Positions 17,940 through 26,246 of a stretch of 41,859 nt of DNA are shown here, in pieces (within the stretch, counting starts at the first letter, position 1; each line of letters opens with the position of its first letter). The position numbers were made by a program, and so were the translations under genes. The notes under the pieces are model-generated. The model saw only the letters and a program-made list of their open reading frames with translations. It was not told where the DNA came from and searched no databases. Source of the stretch: an uncultured Verrucomicrobiota bacterium (GTDB taxonomy: Bacteria; Verrucomicrobiota; Verrucomicrobiia; Verrucomicrobiales; DEV007); assembly GCA_902589825.1 (NCBI GenBank), contig CACIUL010000027.1, positions 1 through 41,859 of the forward strand, given 5' to 3'.

Positions 17940-20900
17940 CTAAGATTTCGGCATTTGATGCAGGGAGTTATGGATTTCTCCCCTGATGGCCGCACCCGAG
18001 GAGTCGTTCAGCCTGTATTTAATGGACATTCCCCAAGTGGGTTTTAATTCCGGTATATGCAGGCGGATTGTCCTGTTATCCGGTGAGATACTGATTTTCT
18101 CGATTGTCAGTTTCCGCTGATTGTAGTGCCTTGATCCATAATTCCTGGTACGCCTCAGGTCCCAGACCTCTACCTGGTAAGAGCGGGTGCTGGTGGCAGA
18201 ATCCGAATCAAGTTTGGTGGTAAACCCGAGTTGTATACCGTCGCTGGTGGCCTGCAGCCGGACAGGAAGGTTCGGATTTTTGCCGGTATGTCTGATGCGG
18301 TAAAATCCGCCGTCACCACGTTTACTACCTGCCCATGCAAACATGCCGGTGGCATAAAGCTGACCGTTTCCGGGGTGAAACCGCCCGCGCATGATGCCGG
18401 TCGGGAAATCAAGCCCAAGGGAGATCATGCCGCCTTGCGCCTGCCCGCCTATTTTCTCGTGTGGCACCAGGAAGATTCGCCCTGTTCCATAACTCAAGTT
18501 GAGCAGTTGACCGTTGAGCGCCCCCCACTTGGCGTTCTTGGGCACCCACATCAGTTCACCCGGGCTTCGATCGAAGGCGTTGGTGATCCAGCAGAGGGGC
18601 TGATCCATTGCCTTGTCGCTGTTGTCTGTGACATCATGGTAGCCGAACATGTTGCCGTAAAAGCCACCTTTTTTCACATAGTTGATACGGTTTTTGGGAT
18701 TCCAGTGTCCTTCCTGGTCGGTCACGATGAATGTCCCGTCCGGATTGAGGCAGACACCATTTGCTGCGCGGAAACCATTGGCAATGATCTCGGTCTTGCT
18801 GCCATCGGCGCTTACCTTCAGCAGGGTTCCATGGTGAGGAACAAGAGCGGTCTTGGCGTGCCGTGCAGACTTTGCGTAGTAGAAGTTTCCCTCGTCATCA
18901 GTCTGCAAACCCATGGCAAACTCATGAAAGTGCTCAGTAACCTGATGGTCATTGTTAAAGCTCTCAATGTAGTCGATTTCATTATCACCGTTAAGGTCAT
19001 GGAGCCTGCTGATCTGGTCCCGGCAGGTGACATGGATTACACCGTCCACAATCCGCACCCCGAGTGGCTGAAAAAGCCCGGTGGCGATTCGCTGCCAGTT
19101 GTGTTTTTCGAATTTATCGCCAATACCATCCACGATAAAGACATCACCCAGCCATGTGGCTACGGCGGCACGCTTGCCGTCGGCAAAGAAGTCAAATCCC
19201 CCAAGGCGCATCCATGAATTCCATGGGTTTTCCAGTGGCAGTGTGACCTCATCAACCTCAAAAGCCTTCTGGTTGCCCCCGCTCTTGCCGGCCGTTGTCA
19301 CTGTTTCAGGCCATCGCTTTGGTCCTCCTGCACTTAACTGGGAGAGGCCAATTGGGGGGCCACTGCTGGGGAGGTGGGCATCCAGTGACTTCTGCTCGGT
19401 ATCGGCAATGAGAACCTTTGTCCTGAGCGGTGTGGCGGAGGGCGGAATTTCCAGGATCAGGAATTGATTCTTGTCCCTGACAACTTTCAATTCTTTATCT
19501 CCCTTTATCGCTACCGCTTTATTTCCGGGCGCAATTCGCAAGCGCAGGGTTTTTGATGCCTTCGAAATTTCAAGTGTGCGTGAAAAGACCGTTGTCTCTC
19601 CCATGGTTTCATACCCGGGCAGTTCCCTGACTTCCGTTTCGCCAATGGTATACCGGATGACTGCCCGGTTACCGTGCAGGTAAAGGCCTTTATAGTGAGT
19701 CCAGTCACGCGGCAGAGGACCATAAGGCTTGCCATCACGCCCAAGGAACCTTGGGTCCTCGAAGCTGCCATCCGATGGTCGCCCCACGCCGGGTCCTGCC
19801 GGGTTCTCAAAAGCCTTGTCCCCAACAAGAGAGGCATGGCTGCCGTGAGACTGGTCGAAGGCGATGCCTCTCCAGTCAATATAACCGTTACCTTCCCAAG
19901 CTGCCGCCACGCGCATGGTATCATGGTCGTAGAGCATCCACTTGTTGCCCCGAGCAATTCCGCCGGGACCCTCATCAAGTCGCACGGCGATTCCCTTGTA
20001 GGCAATGTTTCCCCCGGCAACCTGTATGGTCCAGAATTGAACGGGCCCGTAGTTCATTTTCTTCCACTTGGGATCACCTGCGCCGAATAATTTTGGTGAT
20101 TGTGGCCCAAGGCCCAGTCCACGGGGTAAAGACCGGATATAGGACTGGTCAGCCTCGACGTATTGTGAGGGATTCTGCTCCTTGATAAATGTTTCCCTGA
20201 TATAGTGTATGACATCCCATTTCTGTTGAGGGGTCATCCAGGGCTGAGCGACCATCAGGTTAAAGCCCTTGGTGAGTGTGTTATACATGGAAAGTGGATC
20301 ATTACCGTTCTTGAATTGTCCGTTATGAAAGCGCAGGGCTGTGGGAAGGGTCCCCTCAAGCTTGTCCGTTCCATGACACGTGATGCAAAGGCCGTTATAG
20401 ATCCTGGCACCACGATCAAGGCTGTTATGGTCCCACGCACTTACGATCCGAGCGTGGTCGGCATCTCCCAGTTCACTGACCGTGACATCACCAAGGGTAA
20501 CCTGTGCCTTGTCCCCATGTATGGATACCATACGGGCAAGAAATCCGTTTTTCAGCAGGGGAGCATTCCCAGGCTTGTTTTTCCCGGTTGCCGGAGGTGA
20601 CCAGTTGAAGTCCGGGGTGTTGGTTTCTGCTACTTTTCCCGAGACACTGAGCTTGGCTTCCTTGTCATCGAGGGCACGTTTCCAGAAACGCACGTTGCTT
20701 ATGTCACCTTTAAAATCCCCCCCAAAGTCAGGGGTGCAGGCACCAATCTGGAAAAGTGCTCCCGCTGGATCAGGTTTCTGGAATTCTGATTCATCGGCAA
20801 TCTGCCTGCCATCAAGGAAGAGCTTGACCGTTTTTTGCTGACTTACAATGGTTGCCTCATGCCATTTGCCGTCACTGACCTTGTCGCCACCATCCAGATC

Positions 20901-21437
20901 TCCATGCCAGCCGACGTCGAAGGTTAACCGGCCTTTGCGAATAAAGAGCACCTTGCCGTTTTCGAGCCATTTTTTCCCGGGGATTGCCTTTGAGACGAGG
21001 CTGCCATCCCCATGGGTGCGGAAGCGCACATAAATCGTGAAATCCTTACCAAGGTTAAAGGGGTCGCCCGCCTGTTTGGGGCTTGATACAAAGAAAGGCC
21101 CCTTGGTTCCCTGCTTTTCTGCGTTGGGTTGAGAGGTTGTTCCATAGGTGAGAATGTCCCCGAATGGCTTGCCGTTGATCCATGCCCCGATTTTTCCCCG
21201 CTCCCCTTGCTTCTGCCGTGCTCCCACTTCGATGGTTCCCTTTTCACCGGCCTTGATCGGAAGGCTGAGGGGGGCGTCCCCGGTGGCATTGATGGTTAAT
21301 TTCCCGTTACCAACGGCATGGTAATCGGCCTTCAGGTGAAAATTGGCGAGAGGTTCTTCGCTTTTCCACAACTCTTCAGCATGAAGGGTGGAAGCAACAA
21401 GGGTTGAGCAACTAAGGATAGTGACCAAGGCTTTCAT
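17940..21437 (-). CDS. Secreted LamG-cytochrome c-DUF6797-like-propeller protein
   Basis: This protein has 1165 residues from ATG 21437, where a signal peptide begins; a TTG at 21485 is the alternative. The order is a LamG/concanavalin-like domain (about 90-265, with DGKWHEATIV and VRFWKRALDDKEA) and a class I cytochrome c (CITCH, Cys351/Cys354/His355). A DUF6797-like domain follows (about 455-690, with DHDTMRVAAAWEGNGYIDWRG). Then come a glucose/sorbosone-dehydrogenase-like propeller (about 725-1050) and a small C-terminal domain. It likely binds a saccharide and passes electrons through the haem in the periplasm. Substrate and quinone binding are not shown. The gene lies 170 bp downstream of two genes that together carry the same downstream modules. 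Confidence 0.82.
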   Translation of the reverse strand: MKALVTILSCSTLVASTLHAEELWKSEEPLANFHLKADYHAVGNGKLTINATGDAPLSLPIKAGEKGTIEVGARQKQGERGKIGAWINGKPFGDILTYGTTSQPNAEKQGTKGPFFVSSPKQAGDPFNLGKDFTIYVRFRTHGDGSLVSKAIPGKKWLENGKVLFIRKGRLTFDVGWHGDLDGGDKVSDGKWHEATIVSQQKTVKLFLDGRQIADESEFQKPDPAGALFQIGACTPDFGGDFKGDISNVRFWKRALDDKEAKLSVSGKVAETNTPDFNWSPPATGKNKPGNAPLLKNGFLARMVSIHGDKAQVTLGDVTVSELGDADHARIVSAWDHNSLDRGARIYNGLCITCHGTDKLEGTLPTALRFHNGQFKNGNDPLSMYNTLTKGFNLMVAQPWMTPQQKWDVIHYIRETFIKEQNPSQYVEADQSYIRSLPRGLGLGPQSPKLFGAGDPKWKKMNYGPVQFWTIQVAGGNIAYKGIAVRLDEGPGGIARGNKWMLYDHDTMRVAAAWEGNGYIDWRGIAFDQSHGSHASLVGDKAFENPAGPGVGRPSDGSFEDPRFLGRDGKPYGPLPRDWTHYKGLYLHGNRAVIRYTIGETEVRELPGYETMGETTVFSRTLEISKASKTLRLRIAPGNKAVAIKGDKELKVVRDKNQFLILEIPPSATPLRTKVLIADTEQKSLDAHLPSSGPPIGLSQLSAGGPKRWPETVTTAGKSGGNQKAFEVDEVTLPLENPWNSWMRLGGFDFFADGKRAAVATWLGDVFIVDGIGDKFEKHNWQRIATGLFQPLGVRIVDGVIHVTCRDQISRLHDLNGDNEIDYIESFNNDHQVTEHFHEFAMGLQTDDEGNFYYAKSARHAKTALVPHHGTLLKVSADGSKTEIIANGFRAANGVCLNPDGTFIVTDQEGHWNPKNRINYVKKGGFYGNMFGYHDVTDNSDKAMDQPLCWITNAFDRSPGELMWVPKNAKWGALNGQLLNLSYGTGRIFLVPHEKIGGQAQGGMISLGLDFPTGIMRGRFHPGNGQLYATGMFAWAGSKRGDGGFYRIRHTGKNPNLPVRLQATSDGIQLGFTTKLDSDSATSTRSYQVEVWDLRRTRNYGSRHYNQRKLTIEKISISPDNRTIRLHIPELKPTWGMSIKYRLNDSSGAAIRGEIHNSLHQMPKS

Positions 21438-21606
21438 GACTGGCAATTTAACATTTGATGGGCTCGTGGTAGAGTAAAAAAACAACTGGCTTTGGCTCTA
21501 TTGATTAATAGCGGCTATATACCGCGAGGAAAACGGATCAACGACACCCCGTGGAAGCAGAAAATATTTCCCATGCGTGCATAAGGAAAAGGCCTGCCGG
21601 AAGCGG

Positions 21607-23070
21607 TTATTTTCCGGGAATTTCGTTCAGTGTATAATAACCGACGGCGTGCAGCAGGGACTGGTCCTTGGTGTTTTTTACTCCCGGGAGATTAAGCTCA
21701 TGAATGTTGCCCTTTACCAGTCCGTCGACTTTCAGGTGAACGGATTTCCGGTCAGGGGAAACCGTTGCCGAGGTGATGGCGGGGGTGCTTTTATCGACGA
21801 CCGGGCTGCCGTATCCGCTCTGGTAGATGTAGGTATAGGCACTCATCGTGTAGCTGGCGGTGTCGGCTGCCGACCCGGGATCCACTTCCTGTGTAAAGGT
21901 GACAAGGAACCCGTCGGGCTTGGCCTTCATCTCCAGGACCTCGAAAGGCACAGTGCCGGTGAAGTGGCACCTTTCCAGAGCAAAACGTTTCCCGCCCCTG
22001 GCACCCCAGCCACGGTCGGTTCCCCCGACAAACATACTGCCGTCAGGTCCGAGGCGGACAGCCACATTTCCGGACCTGAACTTTCCCCGGAAAGGGAATG
22101 CCGCTCCCTGGTAGACGCCGTTGACCTTTTCCAGGGCCACGCGCAAAACAGTGGACATGGTTTGCTCGCCGACAAAGAGCTGGTTGGTAAAGGGGCCGAA
22201 TTTTCCCGTGGTGTCACATGCAATTCCTGTCGGGGAGTTGCTCAGCTTGCCGTGGGGAAACATGGCCGCAGGTGGTACCAACTGTGGTATTTTCTCACGT
22301 TCAATGGCTATGCGACTTCCGCTTTTCGGTGCTGCAGGTTGATCCCCGATGGCCTTGGTGAGGCTGTAATACTTGTTGCCTACCGGGTTGCCGACAAATC
22401 CTCCGACAGGCAATGGTTTAATTGAACTGGTGCCGTTCCACAGGCCCTGGTTATCACAGTAGAACATATCACCAAGGTGGTTTTGGCCGATACCACCGGG
22501 AGAGCGGATACCGCTGGTGGTGGGCAGCATCTTGCCATCAGGGGTAACCCGCACGCACCAGCCACGGAAATCAGAGCTGGCCCCGCCTGATCCGGTCAGG
22601 CAGAGGACAACCCAGATGTTGCCATCCTTGTCATGGCGTGAACCAAAGGCATATTCGTGGTAGTCCCCGTTGATTCCCCATGCTGAGGATACACTCTCGA
22701 AGACATCGGCGCGCCAGTCGCCATCCTCGTCTTTCATGCGCGTGACTTCGGGGCGCTGCGTTGCGTAAAGCCAGCCGTCTTTCCATGCAATACCAAGCAC
22801 CTCATGAAGGCCTATGGCCCAGGGGATCCATTTGTCATCTTCAGGGTCATCAGTGTATGCACCCTCGACAATGTAGATGTCCCCACGCCTGGAGCTTACA
22901 GCAATACGTTTACCCGGCAATACCTCGATGCCACCGACTTCAAGGACGATGTCCCCGGGAATAGGGATATCCGCGATGGGATAATAATCGGCTTCCTGTG
23001 CCGGGTTCTGCGCGAGGAGCAGGGGAATGCTGCCAGCAATGAAAAATAATGTTGAGATAAAGGACTTCAT
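21607..23070 (-). CDS. Secreted glucose/sorbosone-dehydrogenase-like propeller protein
   Basis: This protein has 487 residues from ATG 23070; a TTG 18 bp earlier is possible. A signal peptide (KSFISTLFFIAGSIPLLLAQ) is followed by a six-bladed-type propeller (about 30-385) with ISV-RGDIYIVEGAY, GDYHEYAFGSRHD and a GNVAVRLGPDGSMFVGGTDRGWG blade. A C-terminal Ig-like domain (about 390-487) begins KPDGFLVTFTQEVDP. The propeller plus C-terminal domain parallels the end of the cytochrome protein encoded next. Soluble quinoprotein sugar dehydrogenases share the fold, but PQQ ligands cannot be verified by eye. It starts 34 bp after the cupredoxin gene ends, so the two are very likely one transcript and partners in the periplasm. 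Confidence 0.78.
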   Translation of the reverse strand: MKSFISTLFFIAGSIPLLLAQNPAQEADYYPIADIPIPGDIVLEVGGIEVLPGKRIAVSSRRGDIYIVEGAYTDDPEDDKWIPWAIGLHEVLGIAWKDGWLYATQRPEVTRMKDEDGDWRADVFESVSSAWGINGDYHEYAFGSRHDKDGNIWVVLCLTGSGGASSDFRGWCVRVTPDGKMLPTTSGIRSPGGIGQNHLGDMFYCDNQGLWNGTSSIKPLPVGGFVGNPVGNKYYSLTKAIGDQPAAPKSGSRIAIEREKIPQLVPPAAMFPHGKLSNSPTGIACDTTGKFGPFTNQLFVGEQTMSTVLRVALEKVNGVYQGAAFPFRGKFRSGNVAVRLGPDGSMFVGGTDRGWGARGGKRFALERCHFTGTVPFEVLEMKAKPDGFLVTFTQEVDPGSAADTASYTMSAYTYIYQSGYGSPVVDKSTPAITSATVSPDRKSVHLKVDGLVKGNIHELNLPGVKNTKDQSLLHAVGYYTLNEIPGK

Positions 23071-23103
23071 GATGCGTCGATTGTTCAAGTTCGGTGAAGA
23101 CGG

Positions 23104-24915
23104 TTATTGCCAACTGATTGTTTGCTCGATGATTGCCGCGTTGTTGGTGAATTCCACTGGAACGAGCAGTTCTTTGTTGCCGCCGCTTTCCCTGATGATT
23201 GGTTTTCCGGCAGACTTGAAGCTTAAGAGAAGCGTGTCACCAACGGCATAGGTTCCATTGTCTGTCGGGTCAATGGCATCGGCAACGGCAGCCCGGAAAT
23301 AGAGGTTGGTGACCGGCTTTCCGGTAATCTTGATCGTGCGCACAAATGATGCGTCAGCTGAATCGTAGGTGCCCTTTGGCACCGGAAGGTCCTCGATTGC
23401 TAGACCTGCGAAAGTATAACGGAAAGTCGGGATTCGTTCTTCACCGTTCAGGCTGTAACCCTTGAAGAAATACCCGCCCTGGACAGGAGGCAACTGTTGA
23501 TTGTCCTTGCGCAGGAAGGCATCCGGCCAGGGAGCATCAGCAGTTGCGAGGACGCCAAGCGGCACGCCGGTTTTATTCTTGATCAGTGACTGGCCGGCAG
23601 GGGGCTGATACCCCTGCCCACGTCCGTTCCAGTGTCTCCTGGCATCGATGAAATCCTCCAGCCATACCATGGCAATGCGCATATTATTGGCGTCATAGGC
23701 CAGGTTCAGGCCACCTGGATAACCAACGCCGATTGCCCTGGGGCCAGCACCCTGGATAAAGTTCCTGTAGATTCGTGCCTCATCCTCGGCAACAAGGAGC
23801 TGCCCGCTTGGTGAATTGCCTCCCGAGGGCCTGCCGGACTTTGAGAGGGCCACTTCTTTCTTGGAGCCCGGAGACCTCCATCCCACGTAAAGCTGCTCTT
23901 CCCCGGAGCCCTCGAAATACTGCAGTTCAATGTCATGAATTCCCGCCTCCAGCTTTACTTTACCTATCTTGGAACTCATGGAGTGAATGCCATCATGATC
24001 AACGACAACTTTGCGATTGATAAAAAGTCGGGAACCATCATCGGAGGCAACGGTGAAAGTGTGAACGCCTGCCTTGGTCACCTCCAGCTTGCCATTGAAC
24101 ACGAGACCGAAGGCGTTCTTCAGCTTGGTGCATGCGAGGTCAAATTTTCCGCTTGGCACATGGTCGGTCCCTGAGGGCTCAAGCTTGTTCCAGTCGGGGA
24201 TCTTGTTCCATGAGCCCTTGAAGAGCGTGAAGGTAAGTTCACTAAGGGGATTGACTTCCCGGGTAACGGTCATGCTGCCGCGCATGACCTGGGCATGCCC
24301 GGGCAAGGTGCACACATAGGGGTATTTCCCGGTTTTCTTCGGTGCAGTGAAGTACAGGGTGGCTGTTGAATGAGGGTCGGCCATCTTGCTGGCAAAAAGC
24401 AGGTCAGGGTGCTTGGGAATCCAGCTCTCGGCAAATCCATCGGCTCCCAGTTTCCATGCTTCCTGGGCAACTTTCATGTCATTGCCTTTTCCCGGCCTGG
24501 TGATGACCAGGTTATGGTGCATGTCGTCGGCATTGCGCAGCACCAGCTTGATTTTCTTGCCCGGGTAGACGGAGAAGGTTGGCTTGTCGTATTTCATTTC
24601 CCCTTTCAGGGTGGTGATCTCGATGACCTTGTCGGGCTTCCCGAAGTCTTTTGGCGGTGTATTTTTTTTCAGCCAGTCAGCGACATAGTCCCGGTCCTCC
24701 TGCGAGAGCTTGTTGAGTGCCACTGGGCCCGTGTTGCCGTTTGGCAGCCGTAAAGTCACAGAGTCCGCACTGGCTGCGATGAGGCCGGCCTTTATCTTGC
24801 GCCCATCGGCGTGGGACCATGTTCTGGCACCGGGGTTGTCTATGGATTCCTGAGCCAGGCACAGAGTGCCGGTGAGCTGAAGTAGCAGGAAGGAAAGGAA
24901 ATGTATGATACGCAT
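23104..24915 (-). CDS. Secreted SHD1-cupredoxin-PA14-DUF6797-like protein
   Basis: This protein has 603 residues from ATG 24915, which begins a signal peptide (RIIHFLSFLLLQLTG); longer in-frame starts would bury it. An SHD1-like segment (about 28-75: ARTWSHADGRKIKAGLI...LSQEDRDYVADWL) comes first. An azurin-type cupredoxin (about 90-215) follows, with His134 in MHHN and CTLPGHAQVM giving Cys202, His207 and Met211, a complete type 1 copper set with azurin spacing. A PA14 domain (about 225-350, GVHTFTVASDDGSRLFINRK) and a DUF6797-like C-terminal domain (about 375-603, with YDANNMRIAMVWLEDFIDARRHW) complete it. It should carry electrons and bind carbohydrate in the periplasm. It is the first gene of a minus-strand group of three. 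Confidence 0.85.
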   Translation of the reverse strand: MRIIHFLSFLLLQLTGTLCLAQESIDNPGARTWSHADGRKIKAGLIAASADSVTLRLPNGNTGPVALNKLSQEDRDYVADWLKKNTPPKDFGKPDKVIEITTLKGEMKYDKPTFSVYPGKKIKLVLRNADDMHHNLVITRPGKGNDMKVAQEAWKLGADGFAESWIPKHPDLLFASKMADPHSTATLYFTAPKKTGKYPYVCTLPGHAQVMRGSMTVTREVNPLSELTFTLFKGSWNKIPDWNKLEPSGTDHVPSGKFDLACTKLKNAFGLVFNGKLEVTKAGVHTFTVASDDGSRLFINRKVVVDHDGIHSMSSKIGKVKLEAGIHDIELQYFEGSGEEQLYVGWRSPGSKKEVALSKSGRPSGGNSPSGQLLVAEDEARIYRNFIQGAGPRAIGVGYPGGLNLAYDANNMRIAMVWLEDFIDARRHWNGRGQGYQPPAGQSLIKNKTGVPLGVLATADAPWPDAFLRKDNQQLPPVQGGYFFKGYSLNGEERIPTFRYTFAGLAIEDLPVPKGTYDSADASFVRTIKITGKPVTNLYFRAAVADAIDPTDNGTYAVGDTLLLSFKSAGKPIIRESGGNKELLVPVEFTNNAAIIEQTISWQ

Positions 24916-25377
24916 TGGAATGATTGAGCTTCTGCTCTGGATGTAAAAGAGAGGGCTGATCTCACCGTTTTTGATTGGTTTTTCCCAGTTTCCCCTTTCA
25001 GCAATCCCTTTAAATATATGGATGCATTTGTTTAAGGAAGCCTGAAATGAAGGCAATAGCCTTAAAATGTCCATTATCGCTGGTCGAAAAGAAAAAAAGA
25101 GTGGTGTTATCCTTCTGCCTGTCGCTTCAGACCTTATTTTATGCGGAAATTGCCCTGAAATGGGCAGCCAAATAGAGTGTTTTTATCGGCCTCATCGGTG
25201 AATTTCGGCTCTTTTTCAGTCGCTGCTGCTGACTGCCGGGGATTATCCATACGGTTTGGATCCCATTTTTGCCTGTTGCGTGCGCTTGACGGGAGCCGGA
25301 TTCGTCGTATTCTACCCGCCCCTTAAGATTGACTTCTTAGCTGATTTAACGGGCAATAACCAGTTTTCCCTGCAGAA
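24916..25377. other. Divergent intergenic region between cupredoxin gene and rpmH
   Basis: These 462 bp hold the start regions of the minus-strand redox genes and the plus-strand rpmH group. I see a strong promoter-like pair near 25286-25313, a small hairpin (TGCCC-6-GGGCA, 25151-25166) and one DnaA-box-like TTATCCATA at 25243-25251. No open frame here looks coding, and there are too few DnaA boxes to call an origin. Confidence 0.6.
25286..25313 (+). promoter_or_regulatory. Probable sigma-70 promoter of the rpmH operon
   Basis: TTGACG (25286-25291) and TATTCT (25308-25313) are 16 bp apart and about 65 bp before the rpmH ATG. The -35 box is near consensus, as expected for a ribosomal protein gene. 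Confidence 0.6.
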
Positions 25378-25551
25378 ATGAAACGCACGTATCAACCTTC
25401 CAAGCGCAGTCGTAAGCGTCAACATGGCTTTCGGGCCCGCATGAAGACAAAGAATGGTCGTGCGACGATCAAGAGGCGCCGACAGAAGGGACGTAAGCGA
25501 TTGATTCCCAAGGGTGCAGAGCTTCATTACAAGCGTCACCGGCAGAGCTAG
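25378..25551 (+). CDS. rpmH: Large ribosomal subunit protein bL34
   Basis: This 57-residue, very basic protein begins [20 protein letters not shown], the diagnostic L34 start, and continues [22 protein letters not shown]. It is slightly longer than the usual 44-46 residues, with a C-terminal extension ([15 protein letters not shown]). It binds 23S rRNA in the large subunit. It is the first gene of the rpmH-rnpA-yidD-yidC cluster, with a good promoter upstream. dnaA, often found just upstream in other bacteria, is not adjacent here. Confidence 0.97.
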   Translation: MKRTYQPSKRSRKRQHGFRARMKTKNGRATIKRRRQKGRKRLIPKGAELHYKRHRQS

Positions 25552-25605
25552 AGCCTGCCCGGGCCAATTGTTCCACTGTCATTTGCTGAGCAGAAACCAC
25601 TTTTG

Positions 25606-25968
25606 ATGCGCCTGTCGCGGGTCATGCGAATGAAGTCACGGGTGGAATTTTCCCGCGTGCGTGAGCAAGGGGTGAGTTTCGGCGGGCGTTATCTGGTTCT
25701 CGGTTACCTTCCCGAGCCAGATTTGAACACGGATTTCAAGTTTGGCATTATCCTGACCCGGAAAGTAGGTAACGCAGTGAGCAGGAACCGGATTCGGCGT
25801 CGTGTAAGGGCAATTATCGGCGAACTGGGTGAAAGGGTGGCTCAATCCGGCTACCTTGTCATGATTGCCCGCAAGCAGGCTTCGCTGGCAAGTTTCGAAG
25901 AATTACGCGATGATCTGAAAAAGCTGGCACGAAAGGCTGGGATACTCTCTGATATAAATCCTCGATGA
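25606..25968 (+). CDS. rnpA: Ribonuclease P protein component
   Basis: This is the 120-residue protein subunit of RNase P, which helps the catalytic RNA bind precursor tRNA. The family's RNR signature is present as KVGNAVSRNRIRRRVR, with Arg60-Asn61-Arg62. Basic residues elsewhere and the length fit. I chose ATG 25606; a TTG 3 bp earlier or the ATG at 25624 are alternatives. It follows rpmH by 54 bp, and its stop overlaps the yidD start (ATGA), so the two are translationally coupled. Confidence 0.95.
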   Translation: MRLSRVMRMKSRVEFSRVREQGVSFGGRYLVLGYLPEPDLNTDFKFGIILTRKVGNAVSRNRIRRRVRAIIGELGERVAQSGYLVMIARKQASLASFEELRDDLKKLARKAGILSDINPR

Positions 25969-26246
25969 AATTTCTTATTCGCGTATTAATCCGGTTTTAC
26001 CAGCTTGCCATTTCCCCCCTGATTCACTGGGTTGGCGGACCCGGTAGCGGTTGTCGCTATACACCGAGTTGCTCGGAGTATTTTCTCGAAGCTGTTGAGA
26101 AGCATGGGTCACTTTCCGGCTCGGTGATGGGCTTGAAGAGAATTTTCCGTTGTGCTCCGTGGGGAGGGCATGGGCATGATCCTGTGCCTTGCATCAAGAA
26201 AGGACCTGCCGTCGCTGACCTTCAAAAAATCTCCCAGGATGGATAG
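25965..26246 (+). CDS. yidD: Membrane protein insertion efficiency factor YidD
   Basis: This 93-residue protein has the YidD signature: an amphipathic N-terminus (RVLIRFYQLAISPLI), GCRYTPSCSEYFLEAVEKHG with the conserved cysteines, and KRIFRCAPWGGHGHDPVP. It works at the inner membrane and aids YidC-dependent insertion. It overlaps rnpA by 4 bp and yidC by 8 bp, the classical arrangement. Everything expected of the family is present. Confidence 0.95.
   Translation: MKFLIRVLIRFYQLAISPLIHWVGGPGSGCRYTPSCSEYFLEAVEKHGSLSGSVMGLKRIFRCAPWGGHGHDPVPCIKKGPAVADLQKISQDG

Noticed and set aside
25243..25251. Replication origin upstream of rpmH
   Set aside because: Only one DnaA-box-like sequence (TTATCCATA) is seen, there is no dnaA gene, and there is no cluster of boxes.
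26152..26238. Longer start for yidC at 26152
   Set aside because: It lies within yidD, adds 29 residues before the first helix, and the ATG at 26239 gives the usual YidC N-terminus.
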